Source: Paenibacillus rhizovicinus (lineage in GTDB: Bacteria > Bacillota > Bacilli > Paenibacillales > Paenibacillaceae). From it: 64,000 nucleotides of DNA. The stretch is taken from assembly GCF_010365285.1 (NCBI RefSeq), contig NZ_CP048286.1:124001-188000 (forward strand), read 5' to 3'. Both the position numbers and the translations under genes were made by a program. Of the stretch, positions 31,993-42,039 are shown piece after piece (the first letter of the stretch is position 1; the number at the start of each line of letters is the position of its first letter). The notes under the pieces were generated by a model that worked only from the letters and a program-made list of their open reading frames with translations, was not told where the DNA came from and searched no databases.

Positions 31993-33708
31993 ATGATTCG
32001 CCGTTTTTTTGCCTATTATTCGCCGTATAAACGGTTATTCTATATGGATTTCATATGCGCCGTAGTCGCCGCGCTGCTCGAGCTCGCATTCCCGCTCGCA
32101 GTGCAATGGATGGTCGATACGCAGCTGCCCGGTCGCAACTGGCCGATGATCGTGCTGATCTGCATGGGCTTGCTCTGCTTGTACTTGATCACGACGGGGC
32201 TGAGTTTTATTGTCGGCTACTTCGGGCATAAACTGGGCATCAACATCGAAACCGACATGAGGCAGCGTATGTTCGAGCATGTGCAGAAGCTGTCATTCCG
32301 CTTTTTCGATAATTCGAAAACGGGCTCCCTTCTTTCACGGCTGACGAACGATTTGTGGGAAATCGGGGAACTGGCGCATCACGGACCGGAAGAACTGTTT
32401 ATCGTGCTTATAACGTTCGCCGGGGCGTTAGGCATTATGATGACGGTTAATTGGGAGCTTGCGCTCATCACGATCATTACCGTGCCGATTCTCATCTGGT
32501 TCATCGTTTATTTCAGCAAGAAGCTGCACGATGTCGCCGGGAGCGTGAATTCCCGTATCGCCGACATTAGCGCCCGCGTCGAGGACAGCGTCTCCGGCAT
32601 TCGCGTCGTCAAAGCGTTCGGCAACGAAGCGTACGAGGTCGAAACATTCCGCGATAACAATAAACGCTTACGGCTTGCAAAGCTGCGCTCGAATATGGCG
32701 ATGTCGTATTATTCATCGGGCATGTATCTGATGACGCGGCTTATTTCCTTGCTTGCACTCCTAATAGGTGCATGGTTTGCTTATGAGGGCAAAATCAGCT
32801 ACGGAGAGCTTATCGGGTTCCTTCTGTACGTCAATATCTTCTTGAAGCCGATCGAACGAATCAACGCCTTGATGGACATGTACCCGAAAGGGATGGCCGG
32901 GTTCAAGCGCGCGTGCGAGCTGCTCGACACGGAGCCGGACGTTAGCGATGATCCGATGGCTGTCGATGTACGGAGATTGCGCGGGGATATCGAATTTCGC
33001 AATGTGACGTTCGGCTACGAAGGTCATACGAAGGTCCTTCATCATGTCGACTTGCAAGTGCGTGCCGGGGAAAAGATTGCGATCGTCGGTCCCTCGGGCG
33101 CCGGCAAGTCAACGCTATGCTCGCTCATACCGCGCTTCTACGAGATCGAAGCCGGTGAGCTCCTGATCGACGGGCTGGACATTCGCCGCATGACGCAACG
33201 GTCGCTGCGCAGCCAGATCGGCTTCGTGCAGCAGGACGTGTTTCTGTTCCATGGGACGATACGCGAGAATATTGCCTACGGGCGACTCGATGCTTCCGAA
33301 GCCGATATTTTAGAATCTGCGCGGCACGCGCATTTGGAAGCATTCCTAGAGGCGCTTCCGGAAGGACTCGAAACCGTTATTGGAGAGCGCGGACTCAAAC
33401 TGTCGGGAGGCCAGCGTCAACGCCTGGCGATAGCGCGCATGTTCTTGAAGAACCCGCCGATCCTCATTCTCGACGAGGCGACGTCAGCACTTGACACCGA
33501 GACGGAGCAAATCATACAGCGGTCGCTTGAGGAGCTTTCGCGAAGCCGGACGACATTGATCATCGCCCACCGGCTGGCTACCATCCGCCATGCCGACCGC
33601 ATCGTCGTCGTAACGGAGGACGGGATCTCCGAGGAAGGAAGCCACGACGAGCTACTTGCACGGCGCGGCGTTTACGCCAGGCTGCACGAAGCGCAGTTCG
33701 GCGGTTAA
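31993..33708 (+). CDS. ABC exporter half-transporter (permease plus ATPase), multidrug/lipid type
   Basis: The 571-residue protein has six membrane helices (residues about 15-290) and a C-terminal ATPase. The ATPase has Walker A GPSGAGKST, signature LSGGQRQRLAIARM and Walker B ILILDEATSALD. An ARVEDSVSGIRVVKAFGNE coupling helix is present. It belongs to the MsbA/YfiB-type exporters, which work as homo- or heterodimers. No second half-transporter is adjacent, so a homodimer is likely. AGGAGGTG precedes the ATG at 31993; an in-frame GTG nine bases upstream is less well placed. The cargo is unknown. Confidence 0.93.
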   Translation: MIRRFFAYYSPYKRLFYMDFICAVVAALLELAFPLAVQWMVDTQLPGRNWPMIVLICMGLLCLYLITTGLSFIVGYFGHKLGINIETDMRQRMFEHVQKLSFRFFDNSKTGSLLSRLTNDLWEIGELAHHGPEELFIVLITFAGALGIMMTVNWELALITIITVPILIWFIVYFSKKLHDVAGSVNSRIADISARVEDSVSGIRVVKAFGNEAYEVETFRDNNKRLRLAKLRSNMAMSYYSSGMYLMTRLISLLALLIGAWFAYEGKISYGELIGFLLYVNIFLKPIERINALMDMYPKGMAGFKRACELLDTEPDVSDDPMAVDVRRLRGDIEFRNVTFGYEGHTKVLHHVDLQVRAGEKIAIVGPSGAGKSTLCSLIPRFYEIEAGELLIDGLDIRRMTQRSLRSQIGFVQQDVFLFHGTIRENIAYGRLDASEADILESARHAHLEAFLEALPEGLETVIGERGLKLSGGQRQRLAIARMFLKNPPILILDEATSALDTETEQIIQRSLEELSRSRTTLIIAHRLATIRHADRIVVVTEDGISEEGSHDELLARRGVYARLHEAQFGG

Positions 33709-33748
33709 GTCCTGCCGTGAAGTCTCCTATAGCTTAGAATAAAGTTAG

Positions 33749-33777
33749 GGAGCAGGTTGCCTCGGCAACCTGCTCCT
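33749..33777 (+). terminator. Terminator after the ABC exporter
   Basis: GGAGCAGGTTGCC pairs with GGCAACCTGCTCC, and TTCTTTC follows. Confidence 0.8.
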
Positions 33778-33917
33778 TCTTTCATTTTCGGAGCAGCTGC
33801 CACTCCCCATCCATACCTAAAAGGTATAATTATCCGATAAAGCAGATATTTCAAATCTACTCAGGGAAATGTTACCATTCAACTCATACTTAAACACTCA
33901 CGTTAGGCGGTGCTGCT

Positions 33918-34995
33918 ATGCTAGCGATTGAGGTCACGAGAACGACGATCAAGAAGGCAAAACCAGACCAGAACGCGCTCGGCTTCGGTAAGTATTACAC
34001 GGACCACATGTTCATCTTGGACTACACGACGGAATTGGGCTGGCATCGACCGCGCATTGTGCCTTACCAGCCGATCACGCTGGATCCTGCAGCGAAGGTA
34101 TTTCATTATGGCCAAACGGTATTTGAAGGCTTGAAAGCGTATAAAACAGCCGAAGGCAAAGTACTCTTGTTCCGTCCAGAGAAAAACTTCCAACGTCTCA
34201 ACCAATCCAATGAACGCCTGTGCATCCCTCATTTGGACGAGCAAGTCGCCATCGAAGCGTTGAAGCAGCTCGTGCTTGTCGATGAAGACTGGATTCCTGC
34301 GAAGGAAGGCGCGTCCCTCTACATCCGTCCGTTCATCATTGCTACGGAATCGGCGCTAGGCGCTGGGCGTTGCGCCCTCGACACAGTACCAGTTCATCTG
34401 CATCATGTCGCCGGTGGGCGATTACTATTCGGAAGGCCTTAAGCCGGTCAGCATCCATGTGGAGTCCGACTATGTTCGTGCTGTGAAGGGCGGCGTGGGC
34501 AGCGCGAAGACCGGTGCTAACTATGCAACGGGACTTCGCGCGCAGAGAGAAGCAAGTGCGCAAGGCTACTCCCAAGTGCTGTGGCTGGACGGCATTCAGC
34601 ACAAGTACATCGAGGAAGTCGGCAACATGAACGTGTTCTTCGTGATCGATGGCAAGGTGGTTACCCCTGCCTTGAACGGCAGCATCCTGAGCGGGATTAC
34701 CCGCATGTCCGTTATTCAGCTGCTGGAATCTTGGAACGTTCCGGTCGAACAGCGTCTGATCTCGATGGCAGAAGTGTACGAGGCGCACAAGAACGGCAAG
34801 CTGCAAGAAGCGTTCGGTACAGGTACGGCGGCGGTGATTTCGTCGATCGGTTGCTTGAGCTGGCAAGGCGAACGCATCACGCTAAGCGGCGGCGAAATCG
34901 GCGAGTTAACCGGCAAGATCTATGACATGGTAACCGGTATTCAGAAGGGTCAGCTGGAGGATACGCTCGGCTGGACGCCGCCTATAAACTGTTAA
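33918..34995 (+). pseudogene. ilvE: Branched-chain amino acid aminotransferase with a frameshift
   Basis: Two overlapping frames together make one complete fold-type IV aminotransferase. The first (to about 34365) has GKYYTDHMFILDYTTELGWH, KVFHYGQTVFEGLKAY and LYIRPFIIATESALG. The second (from about 34372) has QYQFICIMSPVGDYYSEGLK, GSAKTGANYATGL with the PLP lysine, and GTAAVISSIG. The break is at an imperfect 7-nt tandem copy GGCGCTG/GGCGTTG (34359-34372). Removing 7 nt restores LGVAPSTQYQ, as expected for the family. It is therefore either a true pseudogene or an assembly error. The enzyme makes the last step of Leu, Ile and Val synthesis. It has no operon neighbours. Confidence 0.85.
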
Positions 34996-35012
34996 TTTGC
35001 GCCACTGTGCAT

Positions 35013-35053
35013 AAAAAAAGACGAAATAGACTTTTTGGGAAGTCTACTTCGTC
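35013..35053 (-). terminator. Terminator between ilvE and the SLH protein gene
   Basis: GACGAAATAGACTT and AAGTCTACTTCGTC form an imperfect stem. On the minus strand seven T follow, so it mainly ends the SLH gene. Confidence 0.8.
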
Positions 35054-35059
35054 ATTTGG

Positions 35060-38000
35060 TTAAGGAATCATAGGAATATTTCTAATCGCGATGGGGTTCG
35101 GATTCGAATAGACGGTTTCATTGACAAAAGCCTTTTGAGGCTTCGCCTTGTTCCCGCTCTCATCCTGCAGCTTGACGCCGTTATCGCTGATCGTAATCGT
35201 CATGTTAGGCACGATGCTTGTCACAGCGCCTAAGGTGATCGTCACCGTATTTCCTGAAACCTCGACAGTATCATCGCTATTAAACGAAATCGGTGATCCA
35301 TTAATCAACGTGAAATCATCCAACACATCCGATGCAGCAAGGCCTTCCGGAAGCACGACGACTTCGGAGAATTGAATAACGATTTTATCTCCGACACTCG
35401 GTCTATTCTGATTAACGGCCACGTATTCGGCATCGATAATCGTAGGCGCCGCTTGATCCTTGGCTTGCACATGAATCCCCGAAATCTCAACGCCGCTGCT
35501 ATCGCGGATAATGGAGCTTCTGCTCTGTTGAACCATCGGAGCGTAGTCCGTGCCGTCCTTCGGCGTCACCCGGATCGTAATATACTGCTGCTCGCCTACG
35601 GTATTGAGCGGATCGGGAGCCGTTCTTCCGTTCTTGTCCGTTACTTTGATCGAGGCGACATCGAATCCCTCGACGCTGAAGGAATCGTTCGTGACGGTAG
35701 CGTCGTTGATATTGGCATCGAACTTCAGACGAACGGTTTCGACCCTGCCGTCCGTGGAGCTCACCCCGTCCTTGCCGTCCAGCATGACCGCTTCGACCAG
35801 TTTGCCAATGCCCGTCGTAATTCCTCGGATGTCGACGGGTTTCGGATCCGAATATACGGTTGGATTGACAAACGCCTTTTGAGGCTTCGCCTTGTTCCCG
35901 TTCACATCCTCCAGCGTAACGCCCGAATTGCTTATCGTAATCGCCATGCCGGCCTTGATGCTCGTAGCCGCGCCCAAGGTGACCGTCACCGTATTTCCCG
36001 TAACGGCAAAAGCGTCATCGCTCGAAAACGAAGTATCCGCGCTCCCCGCTCTGCTTAACGTGAAATCGTCCACCAAGTCCGATGCTTCGCTTCCGCCTGG
36101 AAGCACGACCGTTTCGGAGAACTTGATGACGATCTGGTCTCCAGGATCCGCGCCATTCTGATCCGTATCCACGTATTCGGCATCGATAATCGTAGGCGCC
36201 GCTTGATCCTTGGCTTGAACATGAATCCCCGAAATCTCAATGCCGCTGTTATCGCGGATAATGGAGCTTCTGCTCTGTTGAACCATCGGAGCATAGGCCG
36301 TGCCGTCCTTCGGCGTCACGCGGATCGTAATATACTGCTGCTCGCCTACGGTATTGAGCGGATCGGGAGCCGTTCTTCCGTTCTTGTCCGTTACTTTGAT
36401 CGAGGCGACATCGAATCCCTCGACGCTGAAGGAATCGTTCGAGATGGTAGCGTCAACGATATTGGCATCGAATTTCAGGCGAACGGTTTCGACCTTGCCG
36501 TCCGTGGAACTTACCCCGTCCTTGCCATCCAGCATGACCGCTTCGACCAGATGGCTGGCTGCTACGGTTACCGCTGTTGCTGCACTGGCCGGTCTGTTCC
36601 CTTTCGGAGCGATGCGCACCTCATAGCTTCCTGGCGTCAGACTCGTAATGGCTGTCGATTCGGCAGGCACGTCTGTCCAAGTTGCAGCTGTCGCGAGCTT
36701 GTACTGGTAGACTTTCGCTGCGTCCAAGCCCGTGATTTGTCCATCGGCCGTCGTCGTTAACGTTGGCGTAACGCCTTGCACGCCCGTTGGGGCCGATGGA
36801 GCCTGAGGCACGTTCGACCCGTCGTTATTCGTAACCGGCGTCGTATCCACGATTTTGGAACCGTTAATAAGTTCGATGTTTGCTTTGACCGCCTCGTAGT
36901 TCACGATGACATCGGACGGCTTCGTTCCGGCCGGAAGGACCAAATCGCCGATCTTAATTCCGTCGCCGAGCGTGATTTTGACGCCTGCATTCGTAATTTG
37001 CAAGGTGCCTACTTGTGAGCCGCCTGTTAAATCCGACAAGAAAATCACATCGGCTTCCTTATCGATAATCACATGGCCCAATTGGAATTTGCTGAATACG
37101 ACTCTTCCCCGCGCCGATTCCGGATTGGCGTCCGCTTGCAAATAAGCAGTACCTGTAGCCTTGTAGGCATAGGCTCGATAAGCCTGACGTGTCGTATCCG
37201 TGCTTGGCAAGGCATCATCGATCGTCGTGTTTCCTTCTACCTTCATCGATTCCGAGAAGAAGGAGTGTACCACGCTCTTCCCGACGTGGAGATCGCCGGC
37301 AATCGTCATGTTCTTCAATGTAACGTAATCACCGTTCACCGTGATATTGGCTTCTACGGCTGCACCGTGCCCGTCAACGACCACATGATTCGCATACGGA
37401 TTAGAAGCATCCGTGCTCGCCGAGCCTTGGGCCTTTAATTCGATCCGGTCGATCTTAGCGATCCGATTCCCGCTAGCGGATACGAGTATCGCCGCTCCTT
37501 GCAAAGCCGCAAGGTTGCTTGGATTGATCCATTGCTTCAGTTCATCCGTCAATGCGTAGGTGCCTTCGGAGGTCACAAGGGCATCCTTCGTAATCGTCGA
37601 AATGGTAGCCGTGCGGGCCTCCGTTGTCCCTTCGCTGCGGAAGACGAGCGCCGCCATCTGTCCGCGCGTAATGCTGTCGTTCGGAGAGAAGGTTGTCGGA
37701 GTAGTACCGGTCGTGATCTCATTCTCTGTCAATGCGCCAACGTATGCCGCAAACCAGTCGCCCTGCTTCACGTCAGCGAATGGCGGTTGCTGCTGACCGG
37801 ACTGCTGGAGCTTATAAGCCAAGGTAATGATTTTCGCCATTTGCGCACGGGTCAGGGTGTCATTCGGGCTGAATTTATTGCCGAAGCCTTCAATGATTCC
37901 TTGATTGGCTAATGCGCTGATGTACTTATAATAGAAGTTCCCCTTCGATACGTCCTTGAAGCCCGGATCGGTGACATTCGCGGTATCCAATCCGAGTGCG

Positions 38001-38257
38001 GATGCGATGATCTTGGCGGCTTGCCCACGGGTCAGCTTATCGTACGGCTTGAATGTTCCGTCCGCGTTGCCTTCGATGACATTTCTGGCCTGGAGACTCA
38101 ACACGGCATCGTAAAAGTAATCGCTTGGCGATACATCCTTGAAACCGGATTGCGCCGCGCTAGCGCCGGGGGAAAGGATCAACAACGAGCTTGTTGCCAC
38201 GGCTGTAGCGGCTGCTACGATTTTGTGCCGTTTCTTGTACGTTTTAGACAATTGCAT
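35060..38257 (-). CDS. SLH-domain surface protein with duplicated 250-residue module
   Basis: The 1065-residue protein has a signal peptide ending near GASAAQS (35) and three SLH domains (about 38-210: SGFKDVSPSDYFYDAVLSLQ, PGFKDVSKGNFYYKYISALA, PPFADVKQGDWFAAYVGALT). A beta-helix-like segment follows, then an FN3-like stretch near 500-560. Two nearly identical modules of 250 residues fill the C-terminus, each starting LVEAVMLDGKDGVSSTDG and including GEQQYITIRVTPKDGT. The modules resemble Ig-like or bacterial adhesive domains of the SbsC type. The SLH part should anchor it to wall polymer. No enzymatic motif was found. The start ATG is close to AAGAGG. A terminator follows the stop. Confidence 0.9.
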   Translation of the reverse strand: MQLSKTYKKRHKIVAAATAVATSSLLILSPGASAAQSGFKDVSPSDYFYDAVLSLQARNVIEGNADGTFKPYDKLTRGQAAKIIASALGLDTANVTDPGFKDVSKGNFYYKYISALANQGIIEGFGNKFSPNDTLTRAQMAKIITLAYKLQQSGQQQPPFADVKQGDWFAAYVGALTENEITTGTTPTTFSPNDSITRGQMAALVFRSEGTTEARTATISTITKDALVTSEGTYALTDELKQWINPSNLAALQGAAILVSASGNRIAKIDRIELKAQGSASTDASNPYANHVVVDGHGAAVEANITVNGDYVTLKNMTIAGDLHVGKSVVHSFFSESMKVEGNTTIDDALPSTDTTRQAYRAYAYKATGTAYLQADANPESARGRVVFSKFQLGHVIIDKEADVIFLSDLTGGSQVGTLQITNAGVKITLGDGIKIGDLVLPAGTKPSDVIVNYEAVKANIELINGSKIVDTTPVTNNDGSNVPQAPSAPTGVQGVTPTLTTTADGQITGLDAAKVYQYKLATAATWTDVPAESTAITSLTPGSYEVRIAPKGNRPASAATAVTVAASHLVEAVMLDGKDGVSSTDGKVETVRLKFDANIVDATISNDSFSVEGFDVASIKVTDKNGRTAPDPLNTVGEQQYITIRVTPKDGTAYAPMVQQSRSSIIRDNSGIEISGIHVQAKDQAAPTIIDAEYVDTDQNGADPGDQIVIKFSETVVLPGGSEASDLVDDFTLSRAGSADTSFSSDDAFAVTGNTVTVTLGAATSIKAGMAITISNSGVTLEDVNGNKAKPQKAFVNPTVYSDPKPVDIRGITTGIGKLVEAVMLDGKDGVSSTDGRVETVRLKFDANINDATVTNDSFSVEGFDVASIKVTDKNGRTAPDPLNTVGEQQYITIRVTPKDGTDYAPMVQQSRSSIIRDSSGVEISGIHVQAKDQAAPTIIDAEYVAVNQNRPSVGDKIVIQFSEVVVLPEGLAASDVLDDFTLINGSPISFNSDDTVEVSGNTVTITLGAVTSIVPNMTITISDNGVKLQDESGNKAKPQKAFVNETVYSNPNPIAIRNIPMIP
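35080..36556. repeat. Tandem 750-bp duplication inside the SLH protein gene
   Basis: Matching segments lie exactly 750 bp apart (for example ACGTATTCGGCATCGATAAT at 35421 and 36171). The stretch 35421-35800 is almost identical to 36171-36550, while flanking parts are more diverged. This keeps the reading frame (250 codons). Confidence 0.85.
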
Positions 38258-38490
38258 AACCTCTTATTCATCATGTATTTGCATAGTTCCAGCTGTTATA
38301 GTCAAATTAATAGCTACTATTTGGAAGTTATGCTTACTAATTTATCGGTTATCTAGTAAAAAAGTATTAGTTCATAAGATATAATGATTAATAGAATAAT
38401 TTATTATATAAAAATGATTAACTCACGCTTTATATCATCAATGGCGCTTATGATAGCGTTGCATCCATTCGTTCCTTCACCTGGACAGCA

Positions 38491-38520
38491 AAGAGCCTGG
38501 CGGATTAACGCCAGGCTCTT
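38491..38520 (-). terminator. Terminator after the glucoamylase gene
   Basis: AAGAGCCTGGCG pairs with CGCCAGGCTCTT around GATTAA, 15 nt downstream of the stop at 38535. Confidence 0.75.
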
Positions 38521-38534
38521 TGTCGTCGTCCTAT

Positions 38535-40931
38535 TCAACCATTCCTGTCGCCGAGGACCTGCACGACAAAATCCCTTCCTTCCCACTTGTGCGCTTCGGG
38601 CCAGTAGAAAGTGAACATAAGGACGGCCGACGTCGCGAGTACCGACTCGGGAATGTCGATGTAATGCGTGCCGACGCCGCTCGGGATCGTATCGCTGTCG
38701 CGCACGGTCGCCCAATTGTCGTAACTCCAATGCAGGACGGCCGGGGCAAGCGTCTCGATCCGCAGCGCCTCGCCGATGTTCGTCGTGCTTACCTTATGAT
38801 TGAACCGCCACACGTTACGAAGCTTCGGAGGTCCTTCCGCATAACGGGTCTCGGCGATGCTGACCCTGCCAAACGGTCTTTCGTCCGCCAGGCTGCGCAG
38901 CAGCCTGACGTATTCCGCGTGAGCCCAGACGAGCGGCATGGCGGACTCGCTCGGTTTCCCCCGATAGAGCCCCTTAGCGGGAATGTCCGGCATGGCCCAC
39001 AACTGCTCGGGCAGCAGCTTCGCATCGCCGGCGAATCGCTCCATCGTCCGAGCGAGACGCTGCGCTTGCAATTTGCGGCCCGCGGCGAGCTCATAATTAC
39101 CGCGTTCGCCCGTGAGAAGCGGCCATGCCTGCCCGACGCCCCAGCCCTGGAACGCGTCGCCGTTCGGGTGCTCGCCGTAGCCGTCATGGTTATACCGGCG
39201 CCAGCTCGGACCTTCCGGAAGCTCGACCTTCAGCACGTTGTCCACCACTTGCACGGAATCGACGATATGACGATCGTCCGCGGACCGAAGACCGAAGTGA
39301 ACAAGCTGCAGGAATCCCGCATCGACCACGTCCCGCGCAGGGAATTCGCTGGGCTCGTCCGGCGCCAGATTGCGGACGGGCAGTTTCCCGAGATTCGGAT
39401 CGCTTACGTCCGGACGCGTCATGACGATCGTGCCGAGACGCTCGTAATGAGCGGGAATGTCGGGATCCAGCTGGCTATTCGTCGTGAACGTCCACGCATC
39501 CATGTTGCTCGCCCACCAATCGGCCACGCTATTCAAGTACTCGGCCAGCTCGCGCTCTTCCCGAATTACGGCCAGGTCGGCCGCGCACAACAAGGCGGTG
39601 ATAATCGTCGCCAGCGTCGACGGCGAATAACCGCCGTTCTCCTCCCAGCGCTCCTGCTGGGTTACCGGTCCGGTACGAACCAGATACGCCGCTGCCCGCT
39701 TCACCATCGGCCAGGGATCGAATTCGCCCAACGCGCCCGCATCGTGAAGCCGCCAGGCGAGAATAATTGGAAACCCCGTCTCGTCAAGCTGTATGCCGGT
39801 CCAGTAAGGGTCGCCGTCGATCCAGTTATTCTGATGCCAGCCGCCTTCCTCCTGCTGAATGCCCGCCAAATAAATCAGCGTTTCCCGAGCGCCGTCGTAA
39901 TCGTCCAGGGCGAGCCGAGCCGTCGCCGTCTCCACCAGGTCTCGCGGCCAGACGAGATGATAGCCGCCCACGCTCCCGTCCGCGGGTCTGGCCGATCCCC
40001 ATGGGACGGCCAGCGACGCGACCATTGCCCCGCGCCGGCGTTTATCCTCGTGACTGAGGAACACCTGAACGCTGGAACGGAACAGCTCTCCGCCGTCTCC
40101 GCTGCTCGCCGACAAATCGCGAAGAGCCGCGGTTCGTTTCCTCCACCCCCGGACGTAGTCTTTCAGACAAACGTCGAAACCCCGGTCTAAACTTTCCGCT
40201 GCCTCCGAGGCCGCTTCTTCCGCTGAAGCGCCGAAGCCGAAAGCGATCGTAGCCGTCCCCTCGCCGCCAAGCGACAGCTGCCCGGTCAGCAGCACGTTCC
40301 CATCGGGGGCCGACGAATGCTCCCAAGTCATCGCGCCGTGCCGGGAAATGTCCGTCCAGCCGTCCGATTGCCCTGCGTACCCGACAGACGACTTGAAGAA
40401 TGGGGCAGCAGCCATGACGGCCATATAGACACCGTCCCGAGCCGCGAACAGGACCGGCCGTCCCTTATGTTCGCCCGTCCAGGCATCGTTGCCGGATCCC
40501 TTGTTCGCCATATGCGGGGTGACGAGCGCGAATACGGCATAATCGCCGATCTCCCCGGCAAGCGCTTCAAACCGGATATGCTGCAGCAGCACCTGGCGTT
40601 CCGGGTCTGCCGCGAACCGTTTCGTGATCCGGTAACGGTTCTGCAGGCATGTATTGACGATTCGAAAAGCGGGCGCCCAGGCATCGAGCCGCTCGATCAT
40701 GTGCGAGGTGCCCTTTCGCTCCTCCGAGAAGAAATCGTCGGCCGCAACAAGCAGCTGCGACTCTTTGATATTGGCCGTGTCGATGCGAGGATAGTAGACT
40801 TCGTTCAGCATGCCTTGAGCGAGCGTAAACCAGACAAGCGAACGGTCGTCCATCGCCGTGCCTACCCCCGACTTGGCTCCGGTTGACCATGTAGACGCCA
40901 GTCCGGGTTTTCCGAATGCTTCTTGCATCAT
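38535..40931 (-). CDS. Glycoside hydrolase family 15 glucoamylase/glucodextranase
   Basis: The 798-residue enzyme has an N-terminal beta-sandwich (about 1-270, beginning FGKPGLASTWSTGAKSGVGT). An (alpha/alpha)6 barrel follows. The catalytic acid is the second Glu in RWEENGGYSPSTLA and the base is the Glu in LLPEQLWAM; GGYHLVWPRDLVE and DGDAFQGWGVGQAWPLLTGE-type loops form the active site. The family releases beta-glucose from alpha-1,4- or alpha-1,6-glucans. There is no signal peptide, so it may be intracellular, acting on imported malto- or isomalto-oligosaccharides. It stands alone. The start ATG pair at 40931/40928 follows AAGGAATGAAGG. Confidence 0.93.
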   Translation of the reverse strand: MMQEAFGKPGLASTWSTGAKSGVGTAMDDRSLVWFTLAQGMLNEVYYPRIDTANIKESQLLVAADDFFSEERKGTSHMIERLDAWAPAFRIVNTCLQNRYRITKRFAADPERQVLLQHIRFEALAGEIGDYAVFALVTPHMANKGSGNDAWTGEHKGRPVLFAARDGVYMAVMAAAPFFKSSVGYAGQSDGWTDISRHGAMTWEHSSAPDGNVLLTGQLSLGGEGTATIAFGFGASAEEAASEAAESLDRGFDVCLKDYVRGWRKRTAALRDLSASSGDGGELFRSSVQVFLSHEDKRRRGAMVASLAVPWGSARPADGSVGGYHLVWPRDLVETATARLALDDYDGARETLIYLAGIQQEEGGWHQNNWIDGDPYWTGIQLDETGFPIILAWRLHDAGALGEFDPWPMVKRAAAYLVRTGPVTQQERWEENGGYSPSTLATIITALLCAADLAVIREERELAEYLNSVADWWASNMDAWTFTTNSQLDPDIPAHYERLGTIVMTRPDVSDPNLGKLPVRNLAPDEPSEFPARDVVDAGFLQLVHFGLRSADDRHIVDSVQVVDNVLKVELPEGPSWRRYNHDGYGEHPNGDAFQGWGVGQAWPLLTGERGNYELAAGRKLQAQRLARTMERFAGDAKLLPEQLWAMPDIPAKGLYRGKPSESAMPLVWAHAEYVRLLRSLADERPFGRVSIAETRYAEGPPKLRNVWRFNHKVSTTNIGEALRIETLAPAVLHWSYDNWATVRDSDTIPSGVGTHYIDIPESVLATSAVLMFTFYWPEAHKWEGRDFVVQVLGDRNG

Positions 40932-41109
40932 CCTTCATTCCTTCCCTTGCGGAGTTATCAAACCGATTGACAATAGTTGTCTTTACCCGCTCGGCGATAA
41001 CCGGAATCCCTAGATGTACATTCATCGCATGTCCCTGAGGCGGTCCGGGTCTCTTCTTCCACATCCTGGCATGCGTCACGTTTAATCGTCTTCCCTACCG
41101 ATGATATAT

Positions 41110-41718
41110 CTATAGACCAAAGCTCAAACATACTCTTTTTACTAAATCATCAATAAGAATCGTTCCATCATTTACGAATGACGTATATCCGGTCTCTACG
41201 CATTGTTGTCTTATTTCATTCGCAAATAATATATCTCTGTCCATCCAATTCTTAAATGCTTGTTCTTTGTCACTGCAACCTTCAAGTGCGTTATAAACCC
41301 ATGGTCTCTCTTTATAATGCGTGATTTGAAATTTTTTCGTCGGTGTAATACTAACATAGTGTTTCTGCTTAATCCCTGTCTGTTTCATTAACCTCGGAAG
41401 TAATGCTGCCCCTTCGGTTATAATTTTATTTTCCGAAGAAATAGCCTGGATATCTTGGAATAAAAATTCAAATACTTCTTCATAAAATTGTAATTCTTCT
41501 GCGTTTTGTTCTTCTGGATTCCTCATCCAAATCTGTTCCGGTGTCATTTGTGTTTGCTTGATACAATTAGGTTTGTTCTGCTTTGCCCCTCTTGCCGTAT
41601 ACTTATCCAGAAAATCATCTACTTTGAAATAATGGAAATTATAATGTTTTGCTATAGTTTCGGCTACAGTACTTTTTCCGCTGCATGGCGATCCGCCTAT
41701 AAAATATACATTAAGCAT
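41110..41718 (-). CDS. Small P-loop kinase-like NTPase (AAA_33/zeta-like)
   Basis: The 202-residue protein starts VYFIGGSPCSGKSTVAETIA, a P-loop at residues 9-17 in a kinase-type arrangement. KVDDFLDKY follows, and a RxxxR-like lid region sits around HYKERPWVYNALEG. It belongs to the broad group of small kinases including shikimate-, chloramphenicol- and zeta-toxin-type phosphotransferases. Base composition is lower in GC than neighbouring genes, suggesting transfer. AGGAGG 7 nt before the ATG starts it, overlapping the stop of a short upstream frame. The acceptor is unknown and no antitoxin is recognised. Confidence 0.75.
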   Translation of the reverse strand: MLNVYFIGGSPCSGKSTVAETIAKHYNFHYFKVDDFLDKYTARGAKQNKPNCIKQTQMTPEQIWMRNPEEQNAEELQFYEEVFEFLFQDIQAISSENKIITEGAALLPRLMKQTGIKQKHYVSITPTKKFQITHYKERPWVYNALEGCSDKEQAFKNWMDRDILFANEIRQQCVETGYTSFVNDGTILIDDLVKRVCLSFGL

Positions 41719-41729
41719 AATAGAACCTC

Positions 41730-41999
41730 CTACGATTTATTCGCAGTCATCTTAAACTTTTTTACACGTTCTAGGTTCCTCATTCGAATGGATGAAATGC
41801 TGAATCCAGCAACGGTTTTCACACGTTTTCCTGAAGTGATAATAGTGTGGTTTCTTAGATCCTGCTCGATATCTAACAAGAACATGGCAATCAGGCATAC
41901 CAATTGATCTCGGTTATCTTCAGCAACAAACAAAGCATTCACCACCACTGAACAACACCCATATTGTACCAGAAAATAGATAGTCAGATAATACATCAA
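41730..41999 (-). CDS. Short hypothetical protein, uncertain
   Basis: An 89-codon open frame ends right at the ribosome binding site of the kinase gene, a pattern seen in operons. It begins with a hydrophobic stretch MYYLTIYFLVQYG and has a basic end. I recognise no family and its own ribosome binding site is poor. It may be the remnant of a gene truncated at the pseudogene border near 42000. Confidence 0.25.
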   Translation of the reverse strand: MMYYLTIYFLVQYGCCSVVVNALFVAEDNRDQLVCLIAMFLLDIEQDLRNHTIITSGKRVKTVAGFSISSIRMRNLERVKKFKMTANKS

Positions 42000-42039
42000 A
42001 TAAAGCGTCTACAGGCGCCCCAACTTCTTTCTTGCAATC

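Noticed and set aside
33918..34442. Annotating two separate aminotransferase genes
   Set aside because: The two halves complement each other exactly, overlap at the frameshift, and neither alone holds a full fold.
41110..41718. A zeta toxin of a toxin-antitoxin pair
   Set aside because: A P-loop kinase alone is not enough; no epsilon-type antitoxin gene is recognised next to it, and the 89-codon neighbour has no antitoxin features.
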